Shown: in pieces, positions 7,862 through 15,285 of the stretch
Numbering within the stretch: the first letter of the stretch is position 1
Layout of the letters: each line of letters begins with the position of its first letter
Assembly: GCA_028823185.1 (NCBI GenBank)
Contig: JAPKBY010000007.1
Span: 1-18,525 of the forward strand
DNA from: Planctomycetota bacterium
GTDB taxonomy: Bacteria > Planctomycetota > UBA1135 > GCA-002686595
Reading direction: 5' to 3'
DNA length: 18,525 nucleotides
The notes under the pieces: model-generated
Seen by the model: the letters and a program-made list of their open reading frames with translations, nothing else
What the model was told of the DNA's origin: nothing
Database searches by the model: none
Translations under genes and position numbers: made by a program

Positions 7862-9520
7862 TCATACGGTCTCCCCGTGGTTTGAGCGCGTGACGCGCAA
7901 GACCTCTTCAACAGTGGTAAGTCCACCTAGTACTTTCCTTGCGCCATCGATGACGAGCGCTTGGAGCATTCCTGATCCTGTCGCAGCCTCAGTGATGTCC
8001 TCAAGGCTCTCCTCTCTGAAGGTCATCTCCCTCAAGTGAGCGTCCATCTCAAAGGTCTCGAAGAGCGCTATTCGACCATGAAAGCCTGCGCCCTCGCAGG
8101 CTCTGCAGCCGCGTCCTTTCTTAAACTTCACCCCGACCACCTGGGAGGGGTCTAAGCCGATCGATTGGATCTCTTCGGCCTGCGGGTCGTATTCCTCCGA
8201 ACACTCAGCGCAGAGCTTGCGGACGAGGCGCTGCGCGATGATCGACTGTATCGAGGCGGAGACAAGAAACGGCGGCACACCGAGGTCTTGCAAGCGCGTG
8301 ATCGCGCTGGGTGCGTCGTTTGTGTGAACGGTAGAGAAGACCAAGTGTCCAGTCAGCGCAGCCTGAACGGCGATCTCTGCGGTCTCTAGGTCACGAATCT
8401 CGCCGACCAGGATGACGTTAGGTGCGCAACGCAACATCGCCTTCAAGATCCTCGAGAAAGTGAGGCCGATGCGCGGATTGACCTGAACCTGATTGATCCC
8501 GGTGAGGTGATATTCGACCGGGTCCTCAGCCGTGATGATCTTGACGTCGGAGCGGTTCAACTCACTGAGCGCGGCGTAGAGCGTCGTCGTCTTTCCAGAT
8601 CCTGTCGGACCTGTGACTAAACAGATCCCATGCGGCCGCTGAATGATTCGCTGGAACCACGCGTGCGACTCATCTTGAAAGCCTAGGTCGCGCAAGCTGA
8701 GGAGATTCGCGCCCTTGTCGAGGAGACGCATCACGATGGACTCACCGTGGTTCGAAGGCAGCACTGAGACCCGCACATCAACAGAGCGGCCAGCGATCTT
8801 CAGGCCGATCCGACCATCCTGTGGCTTGCGCTTCTCTGCGATGTCCATCGCAGCCATGATCTTCAGCCTCGAGAGCAAGGGAGCAGAGAGGTGCTCCGGG
8901 TGATCGGCCATATCACGCAAGACCCCATCGACTCGGTACCTGATCCGCAGTTGACCGTGACCAGGCTCTACGTGAATGTCACTCGCGCGCATCTCCAAGG
9001 CCTCTTGGAACATGCGAGTCACCAAGCGAACGATGGGACCCTCACCGTCCTCATCCTCGCTCGCACCCATGCTGGCCGCAACGGCATCCTCTACGCCCTC
9101 TCCAAAGTGAGTGCGGATGGCCTTCGCCAGCGCGCTCGGGGTCGCTAAGGCGCAAGTGATCTCGTGATCAACGATGAAGGTCAACTGGTCGACGAGTAGT
9201 CGCTTGACCGGGTCATCGATCGCGACGACGAGCTTCCCGTTCTTCTCTAAGACTGGCATGACTCCCTGCTCGAGCGCGAACTCCTTCGGCAGCAGGTCGA
9301 GGATCTCCTCTTTGATCTGCCCCTTGTCCAAGTCGACGAAGGGCATCCCGGACTCCTTCGCGAGCGCCCGCATGACCACCTTCTCTGGCGCGAAGCCTCC
9401 CTGAATCAGAGCATGGGCAAGAGGGATCCCCTGGTTGCGCTGATGGCTGAGCGCCTGGTTGAGATCCTCTTCACGGACAGCACCGGATTGGAGGAGGAGA
9501 TCGCCTAATGTAGGGCTCAA
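7862..9520 (-). CDS. gspE: GspE/PilB-family assembly/secretion ATPase with N-terminal MshEN-like domain (first copy)
   Basis: A 552-residue paralogue of the ATPase at 5102-6781 and the first gene of the cluster. The N-terminal MshEN-like domain (about 4-140) begins TLGDLLLQSGAV. The catalytic domain has ASDIHVEP (179-186), Walker A GPTGSGKTT (304-312), Asp box AEDPVEYH (331-338), Walker B ILVGEIRD (370-377) and His box TGHLVFSTVHTND (390-402). Zinc cysteines are C437-x2-C440 and C472-x2-C475. One oddity: the segment that normally reads RQDPD just before Walker B is RCAPN (364-368), although both neighbouring ATPases keep RQDPD. The start is TTG at 9520, with no evident SD and no better in-frame ATG or GTG near the domain boundary. 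Two assembly-type ATPases around pilT may serve different fibres or form mixed motors; that is inference. Confidence 0.94.
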   Translation of the reverse strand: MSPTLGDLLLQSGAVREEDLNQALSHQRNQGIPLAHALIQGGFAPEKVVMRALAKESGMPFVDLDKGQIKEEILDLLPKEFALEQGVMPVLEKNGKLVVAIDDPVKRLLVDQLTFIVDHEITCALATPSALAKAIRTHFGEGVEDAVAASMGASEDEDGEGPIVRLVTRMFQEALEMRASDIHVEPGHGQLRIRYRVDGVLRDMADHPEHLSAPLLSRLKIMAAMDIAEKRKPQDGRIGLKIAGRSVDVRVSVLPSNHGESIVMRLLDKGANLLSLRDLGFQDESHAWFQRIIQRPHGICLVTGPTGSGKTTTLYAALSELNRSDVKIITAEDPVEYHLTGINQVQVNPRIGLTFSRILKAMLRCAPNVILVGEIRDLETAEIAVQAALTGHLVFSTVHTNDAPSAITRLQDLGVPPFLVSASIQSIIAQRLVRKLCAECSEEYDPQAEEIQSIGLDPSQVVGVKFKKGRGCRACEGAGFHGRIALFETFEMDAHLREMTFREESLEDITEAATGSGMLQALVIDGARKVLGGLTTVEEVLRVTRSNHGETV

Positions 9521-9556
9521 GAGAAGTCTTAATGCTAGGTGGGCAGGGCGTGGATG

Positions 9557-9576
9557 TGGACAGGCTCACCTGTCCA
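9557..9576 (-). promoter_or_regulatory. Perfect 8-bp hairpin in the leader of the seven-gene cluster
   Basis: An inverted repeat TGGACAGG / CCTGTCCA with a 4-nt CTCA loop lies 36 nt upstream of the TTG start of the first ATPase gene. No U-tract follows on the minus strand, so termination is unlikely. It could be a 5'-leader structure or a dyad operator for the cluster. I could not identify a matching promoter hexamer pair. Confidence 0.35.
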
Positions 9577-9631
9577 GCTTGCAGGAGCCTATAGGACAGC
9601 CCCTCGCGCCTCCACTACCCACCCCCATCTG

Positions 9632-9654
9632 CCAAGCAACAACTTGCTGCTTGG
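9632..9654 (-). terminator. Hairpin downstream of the DUF1573 lipoprotein gene, possible terminator
   Basis: A 7-bp perfect stem CCAAGCA / TGCTTGG with a 9-nt loop lies 22 nt after the stop of the lipoprotein gene (9677) and 111 nt before the next gene start. No U-tract follows, so intrinsic termination would be weak. Its position between two transcription units fits a transcript 3' end. Confidence 0.35.
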
Positions 9655-9676
9655 AACTGAGACGGTGGCTCTAGCC

Positions 9677-11314
9677 TTACTTACCGCCAGCAGGCTTTAC
9701 GCCTCTGACGGGCACTACGCCGCCCCTACACACCCCTGTGATCGGGATGATGAGCTCTTTTTTCTCGGGGTGATCCAGCCCGAGCAAGAGCGTTCCCCGG
9801 AACGACCCTGAGAGAGTCTCAGGCATCCCTTGGCAGGTCAGCTCAACATCAACGGCGTTTTCACCAGCAACCGGTGTCACACGAGGCGTGAAGCGCTCTC
9901 CATACTCCCAGTCGGGGTACTCCTGATTCGCAGGAGCGATCCCTCTGATCTGCACCGTGGGCAAATGATCGGCCATGACAAAGGCCTCGTCATGAGAAGT
10001 GATGCGTACAGAGCGAGAGAGCACCTGCCCAGGTCGCACCAAGCCCATCGACATATAAGGCGGGTTGAATGAGAAGGGCCCGACGATCCGAGCGGAGAGA
10101 GAGACCGAGACCTGGAAGACAGAGGGGCTGCCGTCAGGGTTGGGCTTGCCACCTTCGATGACCTTATCGCTCAACACCATGAGGGTGCGAGCTAAGTTGC
10201 CCTCGACGAGGTCGGGACCGACCGTCGCCTTGAGGCGCCATGAAGGAGAGCGTCCTTCGTTCAATGCGCCAGTCGGTTGCAGGTCAACAGTGACCCCAGC
10301 GGGGATGTTTCCAGGCGCGATCGTCATGGCGAGCGCCTCGTTCTTCACTGTTGAGATGTTGATCTCTAGCGTCTTGACCTCTCCTTTGCGGAGCTGGCCA
10401 AAGTTGAGGTACGAGGGCATCACCACGAAGAAGGGGTCGATGTCCGCCTCAAGGCCGAGCTGGGTCTGACCTCTGGGGTCAGTGGAGGTGATGTTGACGC
10501 GAACGTTCTGGTGACCGCGCTTGCCCTTGGTGTGCAGCTTGGCGGGAACCCAGATCGTCTTGCCAGCAGGGATCACGTTGCCGTAGATGTAAGAGAGGCG
10601 CTCTCCAGCATCTCCCTCATAATAGACCTGCGCGATAGTGCAGCCGCAGGTCGGCTTGACCTGCCTGATGATGAGGTCTTCAGTGCCAGAAGAGCGGAGG
10701 GTGAACTCATGCTCAGCCACCATCCCTTGGAGCAGCTTCCCGAAGTCGTGCTTCTCTTGACCGATCTCGAAGGTCAGGCGAGGACCATTGTTGTTACCGA
10801 GGATCGGAGGATTCACGAGCTCCCCATTCTTTGCAGGCTTCGTCGCTGGAAGCTGCTTGGATTCCACCTTGGCTCCACCCACAAACTGCCCTTTATCATT
10901 GAGGACTCCTTTGCTCTTCACCTGCAAGCCGGTGCTGAGGCCTGTCTTCTTGTCCGGCGGAAGTGAGGAGTCGAGGTGGTTCCCGTGCTCGTCTACGAGG
11001 TGCCCATCTGCGTCCAAGAGCCTCACGGGAGGGTTAGCCTGCGCCGCAATGCGAGCGGCCATCTTGGCCTTCATCTCAGCCTGAAACTGAGCGCGTCGCG
11101 CAGCAGCCTCATCCACAGGAGCGACCGTCGCCTGCTCAGTGCCAGCGTCAGCGACCTCTGAGACACCAGCTGCCTCAGTCTCAACGGAGGGCTCTTGAGA
11201 TGCCTCTTCCATGGCCGGGCCAACCTGTTCGGCCTCTTTGATGCATGAGGAGAGCCCGACTGTGAGGACCAGTGAGAGGGAGAGGAGAGTGAGGGTCTTG
11301 AAGTGAGCTTTCAT
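9677..11314 (-). CDS. DUF1573 lipoprotein with three Ig-like (ASH-type) modules
   Basis: A 545-residue predicted lipoprotein. The ATG at 11314 is chosen because it opens a classical lipoprotein signal, MKAHFKTLTLLSLSLVLTVG, with lipobox LSSC (21-24) and lipidated Cys24; an upstream frame from 11371 would bury it. A Glu/Ala-rich linker (about 25-95) precedes a short segment VRLLDADGHLVDEHGNHLD (97-115). Three DUF1573-like beta modules follow, each starting with a related turn: HDFGKLLQG (189-197), LNFGQLRKG (303-311) and MSMGLVRPG (421-429). Module 1 contains the family hallmark PTCGCT (221-226). DUF1573 proteins are common in Planctomycetota and Bacteroidota; the function is unknown and a periplasmic binding or scaffold role is inference. 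The gene is transcribed alone, divergent from the small lipoprotein gene on the plus strand. Confidence 0.88.
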   Translation of the reverse strand: MKAHFKTLTLLSLSLVLTVGLSSCIKEAEQVGPAMEEASQEPSVETEAAGVSEVADAGTEQATVAPVDEAAARRAQFQAEMKAKMAARIAAQANPPVRLLDADGHLVDEHGNHLDSSLPPDKKTGLSTGLQVKSKGVLNDKGQFVGGAKVESKQLPATKPAKNGELVNPPILGNNNGPRLTFEIGQEKHDFGKLLQGMVAEHEFTLRSSGTEDLIIRQVKPTCGCTIAQVYYEGDAGERLSYIYGNVIPAGKTIWVPAKLHTKGKRGHQNVRVNITSTDPRGQTQLGLEADIDPFFVVMPSYLNFGQLRKGEVKTLEINISTVKNEALAMTIAPGNIPAGVTVDLQPTGALNEGRSPSWRLKATVGPDLVEGNLARTLMVLSDKVIEGGKPNPDGSPSVFQVSVSLSARIVGPFSFNPPYMSMGLVRPGQVLSRSVRITSHDEAFVMADHLPTVQIRGIAPANQEYPDWEYGERFTPRVTPVAGENAVDVELTCQGMPETLSGSFRGTLLLGLDHPEKKELIIPITGVCRGGVVPVRGVKPAGGK

Positions 11315-11546
11315 GAGTGATGGGGCAGGGAGGCGATTTTCCGGATCGATCTCAGATCTAAATCGAGTCATTTCGCAAAGTTGTGTTCTTGAGAGTCAGT
11401 TTGCTCTACGCATGCCAGACTCGTCTTGATGGTGCCAAGACGGGACTTTTTTTGCCGCCAAGGCTCCCAAGGGGGGCGATAGCGGACGAACAGCATACGA
11501 AGGGCACAGAGAGCCGTCGAGATAGGGCATTCCAATGAGGTCTTCC
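11315..11546. promoter_or_regulatory. Divergent intergenic region between two lipoprotein genes
   Basis: This 232-bp stretch separates the start of the DUF1573 gene (minus, 11314) from the start of the small plus-strand lipoprotein gene, so it should hold both promoters. I found no convincing -35/-10 pair on either strand. An 8-T run (11447-11454) and a repeated CCAAGG (11458-11463 and 11467-11472) are visible, without clear meaning. Short frames crossing it on the minus strand have no recognisable protein character. Confidence 0.4.
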
Positions 11547-12149
11547 ATGCCTAGAATCGGCAGCGTGCCCACCCAGACCCGAGTTATTTTCCTACTCCTT
11601 GCCGCGTGCATGGGAACTGTGCAGAGCTGCTGCACGACGCCCCCGAACGCTGAGGAGCTGCTAGACCTTGGTTATCGCAGCCCTAGGCAAGCGTTTCAGA
11701 CGCTGAGAGCTGGAATCAGAGGTGACCTACCCCGCCTTGAGTACCGCTCTCTCTCAGGCGGCTTTCGCCGGCGCAACGGGCTCTCACAGCTCAGCTATCG
11801 TGAATTCCGCGCAGACTGGTACTCAGAGAACCCGTGGATCAAGATCGCGCTCTCAAATGCTGAGGTTCTGGAGCTCATCCAGCGCTCCCCCACTCATGCT
11901 AGCTTGCGCGTTGGGGCGCTCGGATCAGAGATCCTCATCGACCTCGTCGCGGAAGATTTCTACCAGATCTGGGACGGTGACGAGCTCAGAGAGGACGCGC
12001 TCGTTGGCAACATCGCAGAGCTCATCATGGCTGACGATGGCGGGTGGATCGCGCGCGTTCCTGGAGAGGGTCCGGCCCCCAGCGAGCTGCGCCTCGGGAG
12101 AGAGTGGAAGGTCGACGACATCAGACAAGCTGAACCGACCGACGCCTAG
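11547..12149 (+). CDS. Small putative lipoprotein of unknown function
   Basis: A 200-residue protein if started at ATG 11547, chosen because GAGGT lies 5 nt upstream; an in-frame ATG at 11535 adds only four residues and has a poorer SD. The N-terminus has basic residues, a hydrophobic core VIFLLLAAC and two possible lipoboxes: LAAC (Cys21) and VQSC (Cys28, followed by Cys29). The mature part is soluble and acidic in its second half. It includes SPRQAFQTLRAGIRGDLPRLEYRSLS, which resembles small secreted proteins that follow a 'residue budget per gene' pattern in uncultured phyla, but I do not recognise a family. It ends EPTDA and converges with the LOG gene, leaving a 36-bp gap. It is the only convincing plus-strand gene here. 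No function is assigned. Confidence 0.72.
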   Translation: MPRIGSVPTQTRVIFLLLAACMGTVQSCCTTPPNAEELLDLGYRSPRQAFQTLRAGIRGDLPRLEYRSLSGGFRRRNGLSQLSYREFRADWYSENPWIKIALSNAEVLELIQRSPTHASLRVGALGSEILIDLVAEDFYQIWDGDELREDALVGNIAELIMADDGGWIARVPGEGPAPSELRLGREWKVDDIRQAEPTDA

Positions 12150-12185
12150 ACCCGCGGCGAGTGAGCGCCTTTAGACTCGGAAGGG

Positions 12186-12773
12186 TTACTTGAGAATCGG
12201 AAGGTCTGGATCTCTCCACAGCGAGAGTCGCTCATAGAGCAGCTCCGGATCCTCTTCCACGATCAAGAGCTGACGGTGATCGCTACGAAAGAAACCCTCT
12301 TCAACAGCGTGATCGAGTGAAGCGATGAAGGGAGTCCAATAGCCGCCGACGTCTAAGAGCGCCACGGGCTTCGAGTGATATTTAAGGACCGCCCATGTGA
12401 GCGCTTCCAAGATCTCCTCAAAGGTCCCTAGCCCACCAGGCAAAGCGACGAATGCATTCGAGAGCTCGTGCATCAGCCCCTTGCGCTCGTGCATCGTCTG
12501 AACGACATGCAGCTCGCTGATGTCAGGGTGAGCGAGCTCGAGCTCTACCAAGGTCTCAGGGATCACTCCCACTGTGCGGCCACCTGCTGCGATCGCTCCA
12601 TCAGCCACCGCCCCCATCATCCCCATTCGCCCAGCGCCAAAGATGACGGGTGAGCCTGCCTTCGCTAACAGCTCGCCGAAGGCGCGAGCGCTCTCCAAAT
12701 AAACCTCTGCGACCTCTGGCTTCGCGCCACAGAAGACGCAGACAGCCCCGAGGCCTTTAACAGTGCCTGACAT
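12186..12773 (-). CDS. LOG-family protein (TIGR00730-type Rossmann-fold nucleotide phosphoribohydrolase)
   Basis: A 195-residue cytoplasmic protein of the LOG/YgdH-like family. Characterised members hydrolyse cytokinin riboside 5'-monophosphate or purine nucleotide monophosphates to free base and ribose 5-phosphate. The Rossmann start VCVFCGAKP (11-19) and GAGRMGMMGAVADGA (46-60) are standard. The catalytic and substrate motifs MHERKGLM (94-101) and PGGLGTFEEILEALTW (112-127) are complete, and the length fits the short single-domain type. The ATG at 12773 lies 14 bp after the peptidase stop, so the two are probably co-transcribed. In bacteria without plant contact the role is more likely nucleotide salvage or stress metabolism than hormone production. 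Confidence 0.94.
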   Translation of the reverse strand: MSGTVKGLGAVCVFCGAKPEVAEVYLESARAFGELLAKAGSPVIFGAGRMGMMGAVADGAIAAGGRTVGVIPETLVELELAHPDISELHVVQTMHERKGLMHELSNAFVALPGGLGTFEEILEALTWAVLKYHSKPVALLDVGGYWTPFIASLDHAVEEGFFRSDHRQLLIVEEDPELLYERLSLWRDPDLPILK

Positions 12774-12787
12774 AGCTCAGAGCCTCT

Positions 12788-14248
12788 CTAGAACTCAAGC
12801 TCGTCGGTCTGCATTCCGTCGAGCATCCGCACAACGGTCCTGACCACGCGCCTGATCTTGTCGCAGTCGATCTTGTCCGGAGTGTCTGTGGGCTGGTGGT
12901 AGTCCTCATGAATGTCTGAGAACAAGAACGCCACCGGGATCCCAAGGCGCTCAAACATGGCCTGATCTGAGCGGTGGTAGTACTCGTCAGCGTCTCCGAG
13001 CTCAGGGAAGCCTTCGAGCTTCGCGAAGGACTCCATGAGCTTCACCATCCCGTTGTATTTCTCATGCTTCGCGCTCGGCGTGATGAGGAGATAGTCCGGC
13101 GCGTTACGACCGATCATGTCGATGTTGAGGTTCGCCACAGGCTTGCAGCCTTCAGGCAAGTGCGGGTTGTCAGACCAAGCGCGAGAGCCCCAGAGACCTT
13201 TCTCTTCTCCAGAGACCCAGATGAGCATGATGGACCGTCGCATCGGCCCATAAGCGTTGAGGGCTTCAGAGACCGCGAGCAATCCTGTGGTCCCCGACCC
13301 GTTGTCATCAGCCCCGTTCCAGATCTCACCATCCCGAGCGCCGACGTGGTCATAGTGCGCGGAGACGATGATGACTTCTTTTGAGAGCTCTGGGTCGCTA
13401 CCGCGCCAAAAGCCACAGACATTCTCCATCGTGACGCCGCCATCGCCTGCGGTCTTGCGACGCTCAGTCAAATTGAGATCTAAGTCAGTCCCTCGTTCAG
13501 GCGCCCAAGCGTCAGCGCTTGTCCCTTCGGGGAGCGCTGAGGAAGACCCACACAGCTTGGCCCAGGCCTGACGAGTGAGATGAATCAAGGGGAACGGCGC
13601 AGAGGCTTCACCTCTACGTCTCTCTGAGGGATAGCTCACGGAGCCCTTCACCAGGCTCTCCATTGTCCCCTCAAAGCGGACTGCATACTCGCCAGCCTCT
13701 GCCTCAATCAAGATGAGGCCGGCCGCCTCTTCACGCTCTGCATCGCGCCTAAGGCGTCCTGTCGAACGGCCATCATCTTGAAAGGCGAGCCATGAGCCAG
13801 CGATGCCTTCAAGTCCATCCAAGTCTCTGTCTGCATCAGAAGAGCCGGCAAAGATGACGCCACCTGAGCTCTCTGAGTCTGTGCGCACTGAGCGTGAACG
13901 GATCCAATAATCTGATCCGAAGCTCAAAACAGGCCCTCCCTCGACCTCAGCGCTCGTCCCCGCGAGATCAAGCGCAGAGCTGTCGAGGGGATACTCGTGG
14001 AAATACCCGTTGGTACCTCCTTCCTCAAACCCGAGTCGCATCAATCGCGCGCGCAGGTAGCGCGCCGCGATGCGGATCTCATCTGAGGGCGTGTCTCTTC
14101 CCCGCATCTCATCTGAAGCGATGAAGAAGATGTCTGACTTTACGTGCTCAGTCTTGACCGCCTCGAGCGCTGGCTCAAGCCCCTGCGCGAGGGCGAGGGT
14201 AGGCGAAGCGAACAGGAGGAGAGCTGCGATGCGTGAGGAGTGAGTCAT
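12788..14248 (-). CDS. Secreted M28-family zinc aminopeptidase with PA-like insert
   Basis: A 486-residue exported metallopeptidase. The signal peptide MTHSSRIAALLLFASPTLALA is followed by a likely cleavage site ALA-QG (19-23). The N-terminal part has DEMRGRDTPSDE (46-57) and AARYLRARLMRLGF (61-74), typical of M28 peptidases that carry an inserted PA-like domain (about 105-265 here). The zinc site is complete: AHYDH (297-301), GADDNGSGT (312-320), GEEKG (347-351), NIDMIGRN (375-382) and YYHRSDQ (423-429). It would remove N-terminal residues from peptides in the periplasm or outside the cell. The ATG at 14248 lacks an SD, and the gene lies 62 bp after the sigma factor gene in the same direction. 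Substrate preference cannot be read. Confidence 0.93.
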   Translation of the reverse strand: MTHSSRIAALLLFASPTLALAQGLEPALEAVKTEHVKSDIFFIASDEMRGRDTPSDEIRIAARYLRARLMRLGFEEGGTNGYFHEYPLDSSALDLAGTSAEVEGGPVLSFGSDYWIRSRSVRTDSESSGGVIFAGSSDADRDLDGLEGIAGSWLAFQDDGRSTGRLRRDAEREEAAGLILIEAEAGEYAVRFEGTMESLVKGSVSYPSERRRGEASAPFPLIHLTRQAWAKLCGSSSALPEGTSADAWAPERGTDLDLNLTERRKTAGDGGVTMENVCGFWRGSDPELSKEVIIVSAHYDHVGARDGEIWNGADDNGSGTTGLLAVSEALNAYGPMRRSIMLIWVSGEEKGLWGSRAWSDNPHLPEGCKPVANLNIDMIGRNAPDYLLITPSAKHEKYNGMVKLMESFAKLEGFPELGDADEYYHRSDQAMFERLGIPVAFLFSDIHEDYHQPTDTPDKIDCDKIRRVVRTVVRMLDGMQTDELEF

Positions 14249-14310
14249 CTAAAAGGAGAAGCTAGGGACCAATTCGTACAGTGAAGCCCCTAATGCTACG
14301 CCAAATCGCC

Positions 14311-15246
14311 CTACTCCATCCGCTCTTCCTCGGGTCGAATAACATGCGAGCGCAAAAACTGAACTGTTGAGGCTTGGAGGCGGTCCAAGAGAGGATCTTC
14401 GCCCTTCTCATCTGCGCGGACGAGGTCGTCATGATTCGCCTGACAGAACTCACACTTCATCTCCACGAGATGGAACTGAACATACCTCAAAGGCTCATCA
14501 GGCAGGTTGCCTGCGATCATGCGCGTCATCCAATAACGGGCTGGGCAGCTCACCTTGCCCACTCGCCAAGCCTGCATCACGCTGAGCTCGAGATGACTCC
14601 CCGCCTCACCAGCGACCTCGGCGAGCTTCAGCAGTAGCGAGCCAGCTGGATCTCTTCTGTTCGCGAGTGACCGGAGACGTTTTAGAGCCCTAAATTTGAT
14701 CCCTGCGACGGCCGACTCATCCTTCAGATCGAAGCGCTTCCATGTGTCACGATTCCGCCACCCGCCGTGAAAGAGCGCTTCAATGACCATGAGGCGTGTG
14801 AACTCTCCTAATTGCCAAGTCTCTTGCACCCACTCTTTCAAGAGCGCAACGAGCAGATCTTGTCCTCTGTCGACGAGATCACGCTCAGAGATGACTCCGC
14901 TGGGAGTCACCTCATCAGCTATTAACTCATCTAAGCCGGGCATGCCATCTCCGGACTCCTGCGCTGCGCCTAGACCGCGTGAGCTCCGACGCCTCAGGTT
15001 GTCGATCGTTCGATTGCGACAGATCCCAAAGAGGTATTGCTCGAAGGTGTAGATGGAGTCGAAGGAGGCGATCCCTCGCACAGCTCCAAAGAAGACGTCC
15101 TGAACGACATCCTCACGCGCTTGGCGATCGTCGATGCGCCGTCCAACATAAGCCATCAAGCGCCCATAATAGGTGCGCTCGACCTGCATCCACTCCTCGT
15201 TATCGGAGGCCTGCAACAGCTCGATGTCAGGGGTCCAGTCAGCCAT
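14311..15246 (-). CDS. ECF-like sigma-70 family RNA polymerase sigma factor with Cys/His C-terminal extension
   Basis: A 311-residue sigma factor, longer than a usual ECF protein (about 170-200). Region 2 is clear (about 20-88): AREDVVQDVFFGAVRGI (43-59) and YLFGICRNRTIDNLRRR (71-87). Region 4 is recognisable but divergent (about 145-195): VIEALFHGGWRNRDTWKRF and VAGIKFRALKRLRSLA (180-195). The extra C-terminal part (about 215-275) contains VSCPARYWM (Cys234) and YVQFHLVEMKCEFCQANHDDL-like spacing with His259, Cys265, Cys268 and His272. That resembles the H-x(n)-C-x2-C zinc cluster of anti-sigma factors. I recall similar extended sigma factors in Planctomycetota, but this was not checked. The ATG at 15246 follows a receiver/GGDEF-like gene after 61 bp, and a perfect hairpin ends 15 nt before the start. 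Confidence 0.9.
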   Translation of the reverse strand: MADWTPDIELLQASDNEEWMQVERTYYGRLMAYVGRRIDDRQAREDVVQDVFFGAVRGIASFDSIYTFEQYLFGICRNRTIDNLRRRSSRGLGAAQESGDGMPGLDELIADEVTPSGVISERDLVDRGQDLLVALLKEWVQETWQLGEFTRLMVIEALFHGGWRNRDTWKRFDLKDESAVAGIKFRALKRLRSLANRRDPAGSLLLKLAEVAGEAGSHLELSVMQAWRVGKVSCPARYWMTRMIAGNLPDEPLRYVQFHLVEMKCEFCQANHDDLVRADEKGEDPLLDRLQASTVQFLRSHVIRPEEERME

Positions 15247-15261
15247 ATCAGTCGATCATTG

Positions 15262-15285
15262 ACGCCGGGTCAAAAGACCCGGCGT
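15262..15285 (-). terminator. Perfect 10-bp GC-rich hairpin between the GGDEF-like gene and the sigma factor gene
   Basis: ACGCCGGGTC (15262-15271) and GACCCGGCGT (15276-15285) are exact inverted repeats around a 4-nt loop. The hairpin lies 22 nt after the upstream stop and 15 nt before the sigma factor ATG. No U-run follows, so it is not a standard intrinsic terminator. It may attenuate or process the transcript, or alter access to the start codon, which has no SD. Confidence 0.55.

Noticed and set aside
7846..7926. Upstream ATG start for pilT at 7926
   Set aside because: It would overlap the preceding ATPase gene by 65 bp and add 27 residues unlike PilT; AAAGGAG before the GTG at 7845 fits the family's N-terminus.
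11396..11635. 79-codon minus-strand frame in the divergent intergenic region
   Set aside because: It overlaps the start and signal peptide of the plus-strand lipoprotein gene and has no recognisable motif or good SD.
12155..12172. Hairpin GGCG/CGCC followed by TTT between the convergent genes
   Set aside because: Only a 4-bp stem with a 6-nt loop and a 3-nt T-run; too weak to call a terminator.
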